Shown: positions 14,101 to 26,870, counted from the first letter of the stretch. The stretch is DNA of 64,000 nucleotides from Pseudoscleropodium purum (GCA_963969395.1 OZ017799.1:25546501-25610500); one strand, 5' to 3'. Notes: generated by a model not told the origin, from the sequence alone. Numbers and translations: made by a program.

Positions 14101-14338
14101 TTCATGAAAGGCCCTAAATCATGAAATGCATGAAAAAAAACTCGACAAAACTTTTCAAACGAAATCCAAACCTATGCGTGGAGGACATTCTCACCAGAAG
14201 GCATGAACAAAAGCCAGGTCGACTCTCGCACGCTGCCAAAGTTGCTTCTGCTGGTTTGCGCACGGACTCGTCTTGTCGCAGGGCGTCTTGAAGCAGAGTA
14301 TAAACCCTAGAAAGGTCCTCTGCGGAAGTAAGCGCCAT
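5161..14338 (-). CDS. KA120: importin-beta family nuclear transport receptor, KA120 / importin-11 homologue (23 coding exons)
   Basis: Karyopherin that carries cargo proteins through nuclear pores under Ran-GTP control. The Arabidopsis homologue KA120 sits at the nuclear envelope and limits nuclear accumulation of the immune receptor SNC1 (family knowledge). The joined exons give 1014 residues in one frame, close to the roughly 1010 expected. The N-terminus MALTSAEDLSRVYTLLQDAL leads into the importin-beta N-terminal domain (about residues 26-95, with RPAEATL-type and FKNSINRYWR motifs). HEAT repeats follow, with blocks such as LKELSTKRLAADQRNFAEV, EEWVQDSELFHHEQDL, LRPCAESLY, SPICYEILFPILQ and KASAGAVLARVFVQNS. 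The C-terminus ends LHPKLLDQLQQLMQS. The ATG at 14336-14338 is chosen because it aligns with the plant KA120 start. Every junction is GT-AG with matching phase and I found no lesion, so the gene looks intact. Confidence 0.95.
5161..14338 (-). other. KA120: exon map of the importin (KA120) gene
   Basis: Coding exons read from frame, splice sites and homology, in transcript order: 14338-14195, 13512-13403, 13129-13057, 12920-12859, 12646-12505, 12126-11905, 11651-11585, 11237-10841, 10664-10517, 10021-9849, 9505-9406, 9166-9092, 8920-8786, 8613-8521, 8256-8074, 7888-7784, 7467-7309, 7098-7054, 6741-6529, 6354-6245, 5728-5672, 5538-5469, 5322-5161 (TGA at 5161-5163). Exons are 45-397 nt and introns are mostly 100-700 nt. 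The least certain junctions are those of exons 21 and 22, where protein conservation is weak. There the acceptor at 5538 was preferred because the next one (AG just before 5514) leads to a stop. Confidence 0.85.
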
Positions 14339-15320
14339 GGCAGATTGGCTTGCAAATATATGTCGGCCACTTTCGAGTACCTCCACCACCGCAATCCAAC
14401 CGTCTTGTCTTAGCAAACAGGATATAACCGAGTCGTGTCTCTAATTGACAAGAAAGAACAACATAGGAGCAAACGTCTAATTCCAGACTAGTTGGCTCAA
14501 TGATCCCGAGGGATCAAATTCTCTACGATCCCCTCGAACGATTCCGCCAGAATCCTCAGGTCCGGCCTCGGCTGGGTTTCACAGTAAAGAAGTCCGGGAC
14601 CAAAATCTCGATGACCTCGTCCAGCTAACAAATTGTACGATCATGCGACAGGAAGATTACTGCACATAAGGCTGCGAGCGAATAAAGAGGCCCAATCGAC
14701 CGAAACGCACAATGACCTAAAACGGAAGCCAACAGCAACGATGACGCTGATGTTCCACGTAAGAGGTTCAAATGAGCTTGATATCCAATTCAAGGGCACC
14801 AATTCCAGCAGCGACAGCCACGAGCAAGAGGGCAAGCGGCAGCAGGCATGAAGATTATAGGGCGGAGGGGAAAGGAAAGGGAGGAGGGGCGCCAGGAATG
14901 GGAGGAAACCGGAGGAAGGAATGGAGACCGAAAAGGGCGAGGAGGGGGTCGAAAGAAAGGCCTCCGAGCACAGGGAGCGGGCGGGAGCGCTGGTGAGAGA
15001 GGAGCATCGGAGGTGGGGTGGACGAGAGAGAGAAAGCGAGCGAGACGGCCCAGAACGGACGATGCGACGCCCCTAAATCGCCATCGCCACACTCCGAGCT
15101 AAAGAGACTGGCCAGGTGAGGAGGGAAATGTCAGCTCCTCGTAGATGTGGGAAGAAGCGCGGGGCCAGCGACAGGGCTGGAATGGGGAGAATCTCAAATG
15201 TGCAGAGACGCAACATATTACGGACGGAGCCCGCTATAACTTGAGTTCAAGTCGATAGATGTGACGGCGGAGGAGACCCGGCAACTGACCCGAGCCAAAG
15301 GTAACCACCCTTCGGTTCAG
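14339..15320 (-). promoter_or_regulatory. upstream and leader region of the importin gene, with a pyrimidine-rich tract
   Basis: GC-rich compared with the AT-rich DNA beyond 15.4 kb. From about 14850 to 15015 the plus strand is almost pure purine (GA- and GGA-rich), so the transcript strand is CT-rich, common in plant 5' leaders. Long frames on both strands here are proline/serine or arginine/glycine low-complexity readings and not convincing genes. No TATA box was assigned. Confidence 0.45.
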
Positions 15321-17371
15321 TGGAAGCCAGCGAGTACGTCTCAAGGGGTTCATTGGTGGGGCTGGGGCTCCCCAGACACTCTCCACAACCCCTAAACTGG
15401 CTAAAATTAGCTGAGTTTCTATTTAAAAAAATCCGTGCACTCTTAGTTCATTGTAAAAAAGGGTTTTTAGTGGAGACATTTGAGCCAAACTACAACAAAC
15501 AATAAAATTTGATAGCCCATCTGCAACCTCTACACATTAGAATTAGCATCTATTTAGTCAAGTTTTGTAATAATAATCCTTCACAACTTGCAAAATCCTT
15601 TCTTTTCTGGTTTTTTTCTTTGATACTACTCACTCTCAAGGTAGTCAAAGTTGATGCATGCCTGTCTTGAAAATAGCATATTGCACTAAATTCTATAAAA
15701 TAGTTTTAGGATCATTGCTCCTTAGTTGTCATGAAGTAAGTTATAGGAAACTAATTATAGTAGGACAACCTGTTGTTGTCTCTTTTATTGTTGTACATAT
15801 TTGGTCTATCATTGTGTGTTGAATGGGTGCCTTGCCTCTTGTAGAACAAATGATTAATGTTAGTTTTTTGCCACATATAAACAAATCTTTGTTCAAGCCA
15901 TTGAAATTATGGGTTTTTTTATAAATAAAATATTAATATTGTTACTTGATTTGTTATAAAAGTTCTAAGTATAGTACTCAAATAGTCCAAAATATCCCCT
16001 TTGCCACTTCATGACTTCTATAAAAATGTTTTAGACAATTCTTACTTCATAATATTATAATATATGCATATTTAGAAACACAAACAAACAAAGATTATAT
16101 TTTTTTTTAGAGCCCTTGAAAATAAATCTAAGGCTTCAAACATCAAAAGGAGGTATAAAAATTTATTTTAAAATCCTAGAATTGCATGAATAAAAAAAAT
16201 ATGAATCACAATTGTAGAGATTTATGTTAATTTTTTTTCAAAATGATCTCAATTTTTATCAATGAAAATTTTAAATTTTAAATTAATGCATTATGATGAA
16301 TCATTCTTTGAATTTAAAGGTTCAATTATGCAACAAAGAGATTTTTATGGATTTTCTTAATGTAGTTATATACAAGTCTTGGAAATACTTGGTTTGTATA
16401 GAATTCTCCACCGTAAATTCAATTTGTATACTGCATAAAGAGATTCAAAGCTCTTAAAGAATGCAAACTAGTTTGTTATGGCAAAATAATTGGTATCTCA
16501 AAGCTTGCAAACACCATTTTACAAATTTAGAAAATTAGAAAATTAGAAATTCACAAATATTTAGAATTTTAAAATAGAAAGATATTCAAATTTTAACATT
16601 TCAAAATCTAAAGTTGTTTACAATTGTTAGCAAAGAATGTCAATGGAGTCCTATTGTAAAAATAATATTGTCATGACTCTTGTGACAACCTTCAAACCTT
16701 TGATGAATGAATGCATTGATATATGAAAGAATCTTTGATAATTGTCACGACCTTTGATAAATGAATGCATTGATAGATGAAAAAAATTTTGATGATTGTG
16801 TCATGACCTTTGATGGATGAATGCATTTTATGAATCATGAACCAAATCATGATGAAATGCACTAGTGAATAAACTGAGATTGTTTGGAGATAGAGATCTC
16901 CAAATGTTATCTTGGAGTTAGACAATTCTATTTAGATGATAAGGGCATTGGAGTGCTTGGAGATAGATATATCTAAATGATGAATTTATGCAATGAAGTT
17001 AGACAACTCTCAGACAAAGACAAGCATGTTGGAATTTGAAGTTAAATAACTCTATGTAGAAGATCAAGATTTGGATAAGCCTAGGGATAAGCAATGATTC
17101 ACAAAAGATATGATTAAAGAAATATATAGACTAGGACTTTTACTTTAGTGAATGATTCTAAATAGAATGAAGGATAGAAAGTTAAAAGTAAAAAAGAAAT
17201 CCTAGCTTATTTTAAGGACTATTAATCTTTATTGATAGTCTCTATTATATAAGACAGAGCTTGGGGGTGAGGAGACTCTCTTTGAAGATGGATCTTCCTC
17301 TATGGTTGGATGGATTGAAGTCTTTGTGAAAACATTTATGTTTATAAGTATATTTTGTGTTTTTAATTGGA
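15321..17371. other. AT-rich intergenic DNA with degenerate short repeats
   Basis: No gene seen. Contents are A/T runs, the imperfect tandem repeat at 16680-16835, and looser repeats of a GGAGATAGA motif and a GAAGTTAGACAA motif between about 16880 and 17070. Confidence 0.5.
16680..16835. repeat. imperfect tandem repeat, about 55-60-bp unit, three copies
   Basis: The core GACCTTTGATGAATGAATGC (with variants) recurs near 16695, 16750 and 16807, each time followed by ATTGATATATGA-like sequence or a shortened form. The third copy is truncated. A small minus-strand frame (16692-16925) is just the translation of this repeat. Confidence 0.7.
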
Positions 17372-18657
17372 CACTATAAGAAATCCACGTTTTTGGTTGT
17401 GTTTGACCACTAGTACGTGATGTCCAATAAAACATGGAGATGTCAAAATGGGCATCTGGCTTCACAAGGTAGATTTTTGTAGACATTGTGGAAAAAATTG
17501 TTGTAAACTTGTAAATTCAAGTTGATGTTATCATTGATGTTGATGTTTTATTTGACATGACTAAAGTTATATTGATGTTTTTGGAGATGTTCAAAATAAC
17601 ATAGATTGCTATGTCAACAAATAGATCTATTTTGACTATACATAAATTAATGAAATTATTACAATCTATGTTAAAATATTGATGATATGTGAAAAATTTA
17701 GGGGAAGGGTAGCAATATGTCATGCTTAATTTGCAAAAAAAAAATGTATGGATGAGTACCATAAATGACAAGAGATGACCTTTATACAAGTAAGGTAGTA
17801 GGAAGTGAAACAATCCATATGAGACATATACAATGAGAATTGTGTTCAATGTAAAATATCTTAGACAACATGATCAAGATGTCAGAAGCAACATTGAGAT
17901 GCTTAAAACAACATCAAAATGTCTGAATCAATGTTTAGATGTTTGAAACAATGTTAAGATGTACAATGGTTAAGTTTCTATATTCTAGTTATCCCATATC
18001 TTTTGTCTCACTATTGACTAAGAAAAAGTACAAATACGACCTTTGTAATCTTCATCTTCACTAATCTTCAGTGACGAAATTCCTTCATTTTGCCATCAAA
18101 ATTTCTCTTGATGGTAAATGGTAAGTTTTCTTTAATTCTTGGTAAATTCTACAATTTTGTTTTTATTTTATTTTTCAATTTATTTTAACTAATTATTTTT
18201 TGTTGGCCTTGCCCTATATGTATAGTATATACTAATTTATGTCTCAAAAACATCTAATTTGATGTCTTAGAAAGAAGCATTAAAATTTTCAAACAACATA
18301 AAAGTATGCCGATTAGGTATGCCACGTCATCATTTTTTGCCACTACACCAATTGAATATCAGGTGCAACATCATAAATGGGCTAGATGAAAAAAAATCCT
18401 ACATGGCTTTCCTGCCTATATGGCACTTAAGTAGTGTTTAGATGTTGCATTTTGGAAAGCTTGGAAGACCATGTTCATTGTGATGTTAGAAAAAAACAAG
18501 CTCAAATTAGGTATGTTTTTGTGATTTTAATATGTTTTTTTGCACGTCAATTATAAGAGATTTTAGGTGACATTTGCGTTGACAATTTTGTGTTACAAAT
18601 GATAATGTTGTGATATGTTTTTCTTGACATCATAGAATTGCATGTTTTTTTATAGTG
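17372..18657. mobile_element. CACTA-like non-autonomous transposon
   Basis: The left end begins CACTATAAGAAATCC and the right end, read inward on the minus strand, begins CACTATAAAAAAACATGC. The 1286 bp between them contain no transposase frame. Subterminal repeats are present (see 17870-17965). The flanking trinucleotides are GGA and GTA, so a 3-bp duplication is only approximate. CACTA (En/Spm) ends and subterminal repeats are well known in plants; assignment here rests on end sequence only. Confidence 0.6.
17870..17965. repeat. degenerate 20-22-bp tandem motif inside the CACTA-like element
   Basis: Variants of AGATGTNTGAAACAATGTT follow one another about four to five times. Clusters of short subterminal motifs are typical transposase-binding regions in CACTA elements (inference here). 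Confidence 0.65.
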
Positions 18658-20044
18658 GTAGTTCATTGTTGGAGGTTTGTAACAAATACTAATCTCTCTA
18701 TTGATGCAAAATTGTGATTTTGTTGTAGCATTTTAGGTTTGAGATGATAATTGTATTTCTAGTTATTTTAAAAGATATAAAAACTAAGGCTTTGTTGTTC
18801 TCTTTGCTACTAGAGATGCCCTACTAAAGATTCCAGCTTTTATTTTTAATTCCAAAGACTTTGACAATAGTAATTGTTACATAGATATTGAAATCCCCAA
18901 AGAATGGTTGGTAGTATTGGCTGGAGGGAATGGCACGAACCTTTTGTCATTGTCAATGCATTTTTACACATGTGCCTTCATTATAAATGAAAATCTAAGT
19001 TGACTTGAAATTTTTCTTCTCAATTTACAAATAGAAATGGAGAATGCTATGAAAGGTTTATTTATTTTTTAATATTCTATTCCTTTAACAAAATTCCTTG
19101 CTTTATCCTTCCATTCAATTACTATTATAGCAAGCTAAAATTAGCATTTGTATAATAAACTAATAAAATTTTAATAACTTTTTTAATGTGTAGAAAAAAA
19201 TTCTAAATTTTTTCCATAAATAAGCCTTATTTGGCTTAAAGAATCCTCTTGGAACACCTTATTCACTCCTACTTCCCACACCTCAAAATATGGCTTGAAC
19301 ACTACCAACTTTGAAGAGCCATAACTTTTGACCCCCAACTTGAATCCTTGTGTTCTTTGGACTCATAGATGTGTCTTCTTACTAGCTTTTTAAATCATAT
19401 GTGGACTCCATCTATTTTGTCTCAACAAAAGTGCTATAATGCTCTATTTGCTTGGGATTCTACATTTCTCTCACCTCATCTCTTGTAAGACTTGGGAAGT
19501 TATTTCTAATGTCTCCTTTGCTCACTAAGGTGGCATCAATACACCTTAAAGTGAGGGTTATGACAACCAATCTTGAAGTATGTACCAAACCTTACTACAA
19601 TGGAAGTATACAAAATCAATATCCAAGTAATACCCAATAGTGATATCCTAATGGCACCATACAAATGGAATCCAACTTATCTAAGCCATACAAAAAACAC
19701 CCTAAGCAGAGTGCAAATCTTAATTAAATCCTCAACATGCAACAACTAAATGCCCTAAATCCTAACTTTTGCACCCCCACACAAATGGCTTTGTAGCAAG
19801 AGATTTCATCCATCTACAAGTTACTACACAACATTCATCCATACTTTAGATGCCCAATATATAAACCCTATTTATATGTTTATAACATGCCTTGATAACC
19901 TTCATCTCAAAAAATATATCAAATGCAAAAGAAAAATTAGATAGGGATAAGGGACCTCATATTAATTATAATCCAAGGTTCCAAATTTTATCCATGCTAT
20001 ATTTTTTTATTTCTAAGATTTTTCAAAACTTTAAGTTCAAATAA
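18658..20044. other. AT-rich intergenic DNA without a gene
   Basis: Only short frames, with high AT and stop codons in all frames. I see no domain or RNA gene. Confidence 0.5.
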
Positions 20045-20048
20045 TTAA

Positions 20049-20979
20049 CCTCTAAAGGTTTTTGACTATGTTTTCACTAAAAACACTCCAAAATTGTCAT
20101 TTCTAGTGCAAGTACCAAATATTGTTTCAAAAGAAAAATTAGATACATGTAACCATAGGATCATATAGTATATTATTTTGAAAAGATATGGAAAAAATTT
20201 CAAAAATTTCCACCCTATATATTGCAAAATATTAGCATTTGAATTGATAAAAATCCAATTTTTGGCCCTATGAAAATATAAGCAACTACACTTCACAAGG
20301 TCACATTTGTATGAAAAAATCTCCAAAATAGTTTTGCATATTTGGATTCTTTCTTCAAAGCAAGTTGGCTACATGCTTGAAAAATTTCAAATCATTTGGA
20401 ATTGTATAACATATAGTAAAAGTATATTGTAGTAAGTAGAGAGAAGTAGAGAATGATTCAAAACATTAAACTAGAAGAATTTTATTATAGAATTGAAAAA
20501 TGCCATTCCCAATAGTTGCAATGTTGTAATAAACAATCTTCATCCTACAATTTTTTTGTTTCAAAAAATATTGAAACCTAAGTTAAATAAAGGATTCAAA
20601 GTTTATTTTAGAATGGAAAATCTACAATTGCCTACAAACTAAAACTCTTCATTTTTTTCACCTCATTAGTCCAAATGGAATGATTCAAAGCTTTCCATAT
20701 ATTCATAAATCTATAAAACCAATTTCAATTTTTATTTCTTAAAAAAGTGATTTTTTAGAAAAATTTTGAGCTATCCGTTGTAGCATGAAAACTACATATC
20801 ATGCAATAACTTTTTAACCTTGTAGTCAAAAGTCATGAAAATTGTTGAGCCTTAAATTAAAGCTACTCCTCAATCACAAATTCTGTGAAAATTTCAAAGA
20901 AAGAAAATGAAAATTCCATTGTAGAGAGCTACCCAAAATATCTATAATTCCAAAAAAACAATGCTTGGGACTATAGGGG
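20049..20979 (+). mobile_element. TTAA-family non-autonomous element, copy 1
   Basis: About 0.93 kb. It starts CCTCTAAAGG directly after TTAA (20045-20048) and ends CTATAGGGG before CTAA (20980-20983), a one-base-diverged target duplication. Its interior aligns base by base, with many small differences, to copies at 25.5, 50.0 and 51.2 kb. The ends resemble those of the fold-back element at 1408. No coding capacity. Confidence 0.7.
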
Positions 20980-21026
20980 CTAAACACTATATCTCTAGTT
21001 ACACCAATCTAAATAAAATTTTCTTA

Positions 21027-23602
21027 CACTACAAGAAATCAGGGGTAAATGTGATTGCAAAATGCGACTGCAAAACAGTCATTTTGGACAAAAATGACTA
21101 GAAAGTGACTCAGGGCCCTATAGTCATTCTAGACGAGTTATTGAATGTGACTGTGATATTGTATCACCATCTATTTTGGAGGACGATGAAGAACAAATGA
21201 GGATGAAAAGAGGCTGTTGATGTAGAGGAGGAAATTTTGGAAAAAGCAGAGGCAATTGTCCTTTGTTTGAGTGAATTTCGATGACATAGACATACACATT
21301 AGTAGTCATGTTTCAATCATGTTTTAGTCATAACCTTATCTTATTTTGGCTAACGTGAACCTCACGTCATCTATTTTTTAACATCATTTTCCAATCATGT
21401 TTTAGTTGTGTTTCAGTACGGATGAACAACATGCATGGAATCATTTTGCAATCATGGAATTTGGTATTGTGTCGTCTTAGAGTAAGGACCAACTCATTTT
21501 TTAGTTACATTTTAGTTACCATGTCAATTTAGGCCACCAACATGTGGCCCATTTTTTCAACTGCAATTATTCAATAGTTTCACATTAGGCATAGATTATG
21601 ACTCATAGTATATGTATACAATATACCATACATAGTACATACATAATATATCATACATAGTACATACACAATATATCATACATGGTACATCATACAAAAT
21701 AGACCACATATAATACATTACGTATAGTATATCATACAAATGCACCATATAACATATAAAATATATACAAATTTGACAATTATGTTATATAGCTTTAAAG
21801 GCCACTTGATATGAATATCATGCCTTGAAAAGACAAGATATTTATACAAGTGGGGTTGTAGGAGGTATGACAAATGATATGGGATATGTAAAACAAACCA
21901 ATTATATTAAAATAAAATTTTAGACCACATTTAGGCATGGTACATTGACTTTCTTAAAAACTTGAAACTAAAAAAAGTTGGAAAAACAAACAATCTTTCA
22001 TTTCCAAAAAATTGTTTGAGATTTCAAACCTTAGATCTAAAGTTATAAAGCCAATGTTGTCCAATTACCGTAAAGCACAAAGGTCAAGGACATCCTACTC
22101 ATTTCTGCTTGTATAGTAGTAACTAAGTCACAATGGAGTTGCATGTCAATCTTCTTTAAGTCAATTTCTTGTTGCTTGATTTCACTATGACTGAAATGCA
22201 GTGATGTGAAAGTCTTCCCTGTGGGATGTATGTGCATTCCATTTCATGAGAGTTGTTTGCAAGAGTACACAAATATAAAGTGTACACCTCTATTGATAAT
22301 TATGTCCAATAAACAATTCAAACCTAAGTAAATAGTCCTACTTTGATTATTTTGGAAAATAAGGTTGATTTATTCAAATTGTATACCACAATAACTTACT
22401 ACAATAACAATTAACCAAATAAATAACATGATAGATATGTCAATATAAAATTGAAAACTAGACTAGTAGATATTAAAATCATTACAAGGAATTATTCTAT
22501 TATTGTAAGTGACACTAATCTAAATCATACTAATTTTTGTTATTACAAGTTAAAATATTCTTGTGATGCACTACTTTCTACCCAAATGTATTTTGGAGGG
22601 ATGATAGTTAAGTATTATGAAGTAATTTCATAAATTCAAATTTTAAATCAAAAAAATCTAAATAATTAAAGTCTTAAATGGTTCTAGGATTCCTTGACTT
22701 CAAGTTTTGTTACACAATCCATACTTTGAAAGTTTTATAAAGTCAAACACATTTATTTTGAACAATATAGAGATAAATATTTTGAAAAGGTAATTTTAAG
22801 ATCCTTTAATTATTTTCCTAATTTTTCATATTTGGGAATTTCAGTAAAAAAATATTTCTACAACTATGATGAAGCAATTGCTTTCCTAATATTTTATATT
22901 TTGAAGTTTTAGTAAAAATGGTTCTACAACTATGATGAAGATTGCACAATTTTATCAAAATATACCACCCTTCTCTTCCTTTTCCTTAATTGCACTCCCC
23001 TATTTGTGATAAATATACTAGCCACATTCCAATCAGCAACACAATGCAATCCTGCCCATCTAGGCAAAGGCAAATACTGAAAAAATTTCACAAACTGCCC
23101 ATGATCCTACTACAAGTAACAATTGAGTTAAGTTCATGTTGCATCCTAGTGCCTTAGTTCAATATGCATGACTTTGTGTTACTGCAACGTAACTGCAGGA
23201 AGTTTGCGACCCTAAACCACAACAAGACCAAGGCCACATCATCACACCACTTTCCAAGTCAACCAGCTAACAACACAATACTCAATCGTGCATTAGTCAA
23301 TATGACTCATGTTTGAGTAACATATCAGTGAAGAGAAGTCATCTTATACAACTGAGTCCTTCATGTTGGATATGAAGGCCTCCTATGTTGTTCCATCAAC
23401 AGTGTTGTCAACAAAGAAATGTGGATGATAGATAAACGTTGTCATTGGGTCATCTCACAATCACAATGATGACTATAGAATGACTAAAACGTTGGAGATT
23501 GCAAAATTTCAGTGCAATTATGGAGGGACTAGTTGCTTTCTAGTCAAAGCGGACACACAATCACATGTACCTAGTTACATTTATCCCCAATTTCTTGTAG
23601 TG
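21027..23602. mobile_element. CACTA-like non-autonomous transposon, 2.6 kb
   Basis: The left end is CACTACAAGAAATCAGGGGT. The right end, read inward on the minus strand, is CACTACAAGAAATTGGGGAT, then TAAATGT at both ends. Further inside, both ends share GACTAGAAAG and TAGTCATTCTA-type motifs. The dinucleotide TA flanks both sides (TTA left, TAA right). No transposase frame is visible. Internally there are recurrent CAATCATGTTTTAG motifs (21310-21470) and an AT-rich tandem tract (21590-21765). The element is probably defective and mobilised in trans. Confidence 0.8.
21590..21765. repeat. degenerate tandem repeat of ATATCATACATAGTACATAC type
   Basis: Units of about 27-31 bp built from ATATATCATACAT and AGTACATACA recur at least five times. 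It lies within the CACTA-like element. Confidence 0.75.
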
Positions 23603-25060
23603 TAATTGAACCCCTTGGAATTATAGATTCTCCTCTTAATATACATTTTTTAGACTTTTGATGGATGAATTATGAATTCTCTTTAGAATTTCAAAGTGCT
23701 AGAACTAGGCATTTTTAAATTTGACCCTAGGCTCTTATGAATAGTAAAAGTATATTGAAGGCCAAAATCTATAATGAGGTGACTTTCAAAATGAATTACA
23801 ATTAGATATCCTATATATTGAAAATATGGATGTTTTTGGTTTATTTGTTCTAGTTAGAAATTCTAGCTTGGAAAATGCATCTAATTAATAATTTCAATTG
23901 ATTGATCATTGTACTCAAGTACAAATTTTCCAAGTTGTAAAGATGCTTAAAATTTGATAATTTAGAAGAATGATTTAAAGATGGTCAATTTTGAAACTGA
24001 CATTCGAAAATATAATATGAAATTCTTTTTTGGTTGAATCTACTAGTATTTACATTAAACAATATTTATTAGTAAAAAAATTCATCACAAAATTGAATAT
24101 TTATATAAATATTTGTAATTTTCAAAAGAATTTTTTTTTTCTTTTAAGGTCAAAATTTCAAGTTCTAATCGTTTTCATTTAAAATCAAATATATTTTATT
24201 TTAGGATTTTTTTCAAGGCCATATTTTGAATTTAAGATGTATTGGAGTCAAATGTATTTCTTATCCTTTGCACTAAAGAGTTTTTGGTGGGGAAATTAAA
24301 AAATACTACTAAACAATTATTAAAGGCCTAATACAAGAATCTACAAACAAATAGATGGATGAAAAATTGAACATTCATTGTACATGGGACATGTTTATAT
24401 TGCTTGAAATTTGAATATTTGGTGTATTTGGGACTAAAGTGAAGTTCATTGAATAGCAAATAGTAAAATAGGATCATAGACTAAAAAGTGTATTACAATA
24501 ATAGTCAAAACAAAAAATTTCCTTCATCTCAAAAATTTGTTTTTATTAGAAGATTCCTTTCAAAAGTTATAGATAAAATATTTAAAAGGTATTAAAGACA
24601 TTCTAATAGAGCCTTTATCAACTTTATTTAAAACTTATGATTGGAGACTAAAAACCACAAAAAATGCCTTTGGGATTGAGAGTAAGCTTCAATTGCCATA
24701 TATTCTTAGATAAACAAATACGAATAAGTTGATTTACCATACATAAATGAAATTTGACATTTTACTAGGAATACAAGCAATGACACTAGCATGTAAACAT
24801 GGAAATGCAAGCCTACAAGCCTTGAGCTATTAGTAGTTACTATACAAACATTGAAGGTGATTACAATATAAGCATTTTTCATATAGGTATTTATAATAAA
24901 GGTGCCCTATAATCATGGAAAGTTTCTATTATATAGATACCTATAACATAGATATATAAACTCCCATACTCGTGCATGCGTTTGTGCTTTTAGGCTCATA
25001 TGATAGCAACTATGGCACTCTATTCACTTTTATCAAAGCACATTCATCTATCCATCTGTT
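23603..25060. other. AT-rich intergenic DNA without a gene
   Basis: No frame longer than chance, no recognisable end motif. Mostly A/T runs and short degenerate repeats. Confidence 0.5.
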
Positions 25061-26870
25061 TAAGATAGGATCTTTGTTTGTTTGTTTTGTTTGTTTGATA
25101 TGTTGAGATCTCTTGGATCGTGTGCATGTCAGTTACATTCTTAGTACCATTAGAAAGCCTTCTATGAAGAGGGATGCATGGGGTTTGTTTTGTGGCGTTT
25201 TGACTTGTAGTCTGAAAGTTATGGATTTTAAGTATTTTTTGGTTTAAATCCATCTATCTAGTCAATATGTTAAAGTTAGGCTATTTGATTTGTTTACTTT
25301 TTATGTTGAGATTTCTTGGACGGTGCGTCCCCTAGTCATGTTCTTGGTACTATTGGAAAGCCTTTGGCAAGGAAGGGTGCATGGGCTTTGTTTTGTAGCA
25401 TTCTGACCTAGGACATGAAAGTTAATGAATTAGAAAATTAGAAAATTAATTTTGCTTTTATTTTGACCATGGCAATAGCACAAGGCACACTAGTATACAT
25501 TATCATCAATCAATACCCTTAACCCCTAAAGGACCAAACTACAATTTTTGATAACATATCAATTTTGGGCAGCTCACTACAAATGAAATTTTTAATTTTT
25601 TTCTTTGAAATTTTCACACAATATGTGCCCAAGGAGTAACTTTAAGACACAACAATTTTCATGGCTTTTGACTGCATGGTCAAAAAGTTATTGTACAATA
25701 TGTAATTTTCAATGCTTGGTAGACAATCCAAAAATTTCTTCAAATATCACTTCTTTCAAAAATAAAAATTTGAAATTCATTTTTTAGATTTAAATATATG
25801 CGGAAAGCTTTGAATCATTCCATTTTTATTTATGAGATGAAAGTTATGAGGTGTTCTAGTTTGTGGGCACTTATAGATTCCCTACTCTAAAATAAACTTT
25901 TGAGTCCTTTATTTAACTCAATTTTCAATATTTAAAAAAATAATTGTAGGATAAAGATTGTTTATTACTACATTACAACCATTGGAATTGTCATTTTTCA
26001 ATTCTATAATTAAATTCTTAACAATTTAGTATTTTGAATCATTCTCTACTTCTTTCTACTTACCATTTTTTTCCTATATGTTGAACAATTCTAAATGATC
26101 TAAATTTTTTCAAGCATAAAGCCAACTTGCCTTGAAACTTAAACCAAAGAAGCACACCATTTTGGACATTTTTTAATACAAATGTGACCTTGTGAAGTGC
26201 AGCTACTCGATACTTGAATTGCATGTCCAAACACCACAAAACAAAGTCTTTACACTCCTTCATAGGTATTCATGCCAATTTTGTGGTAGTTGGACCTTTG
26301 GTGTAGTGGTTATGGGTTTTTTTTAATTGGAAAATTAAATTATTGAATTTCAAATTGGAAAAATTATTGAATTTCAAAGTCTTACTAATGGACAAAAAAA
26401 TGAAAAAATTACTTTTACTTTTACTTTGGTTGTAGCAACAACACAAGGCACACTAGTCAATACCCTTAGGATAGGTTGTTTGTTTTGTTTGTTTGTTTGT
26501 TTGATACAAAGAAATTTAACAAACTAATTAAAAGGCATCTGGCAATATTTTTGGAACTACTCAAAAGCTCTTGGCAAGAAGGGATGCACACACTTCATTT
26601 CGTGTCGTTTGTCAAGATAGGTTGTCTGTTATGTTGAGATGATCTAGATTGTGTGTTTGTTGATCACATTCTTGGTAATGTCAAAAAGTCCTCTGTGAGG
26701 GAGGGTGGATTTTTGGATTTTATTTTGTGACATTCCGACCTATGGTCTGAAAGTTATAAATTTTTGAGTTATTTATGGTTTAAAAAAAATAAAAAATGAC
26801 TTTTACTTTTATTTTGATCATGACAATGGCACCAAGCACACTAGTTTTCATTAACCCTAACTGCCCAAGG
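25061..26870. repeat. degenerate array of about 200-250-bp units, interrupted by a TTAA-family element
   Basis: Each unit carries TTTGTTTGTTTGTTTGAT-like sequence, then GTTGAGAT...TGGA, then a TTCTTGGTA-like segment, then AAAGCCT, then GGGATGCATGG-like sequence, then TTGTTTTGT, then CTGAAAGTTA. Units start near 25061, 25261, 26460 and 26611. The TTTTGACCATGGCAATAGCA and CACACTAG ends recur at about 25470, 26420 and 26815. The interval 25523 to about 26265 is a separate inserted element. Confidence 0.65.
25523..26265 (-). mobile_element. TTAA-family element, copy 2, inverted and truncated
   Basis: Begins CCCCTAAAGGACCAAAC directly after TTAA (25519-25522), identical in its first 16 bases to the fold-back element's left end. 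On the minus strand the interior matches the 3' three quarters of the copy at 20049. The other end has lost or replaced its terminus near 26215-26265. Confidence 0.65.
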
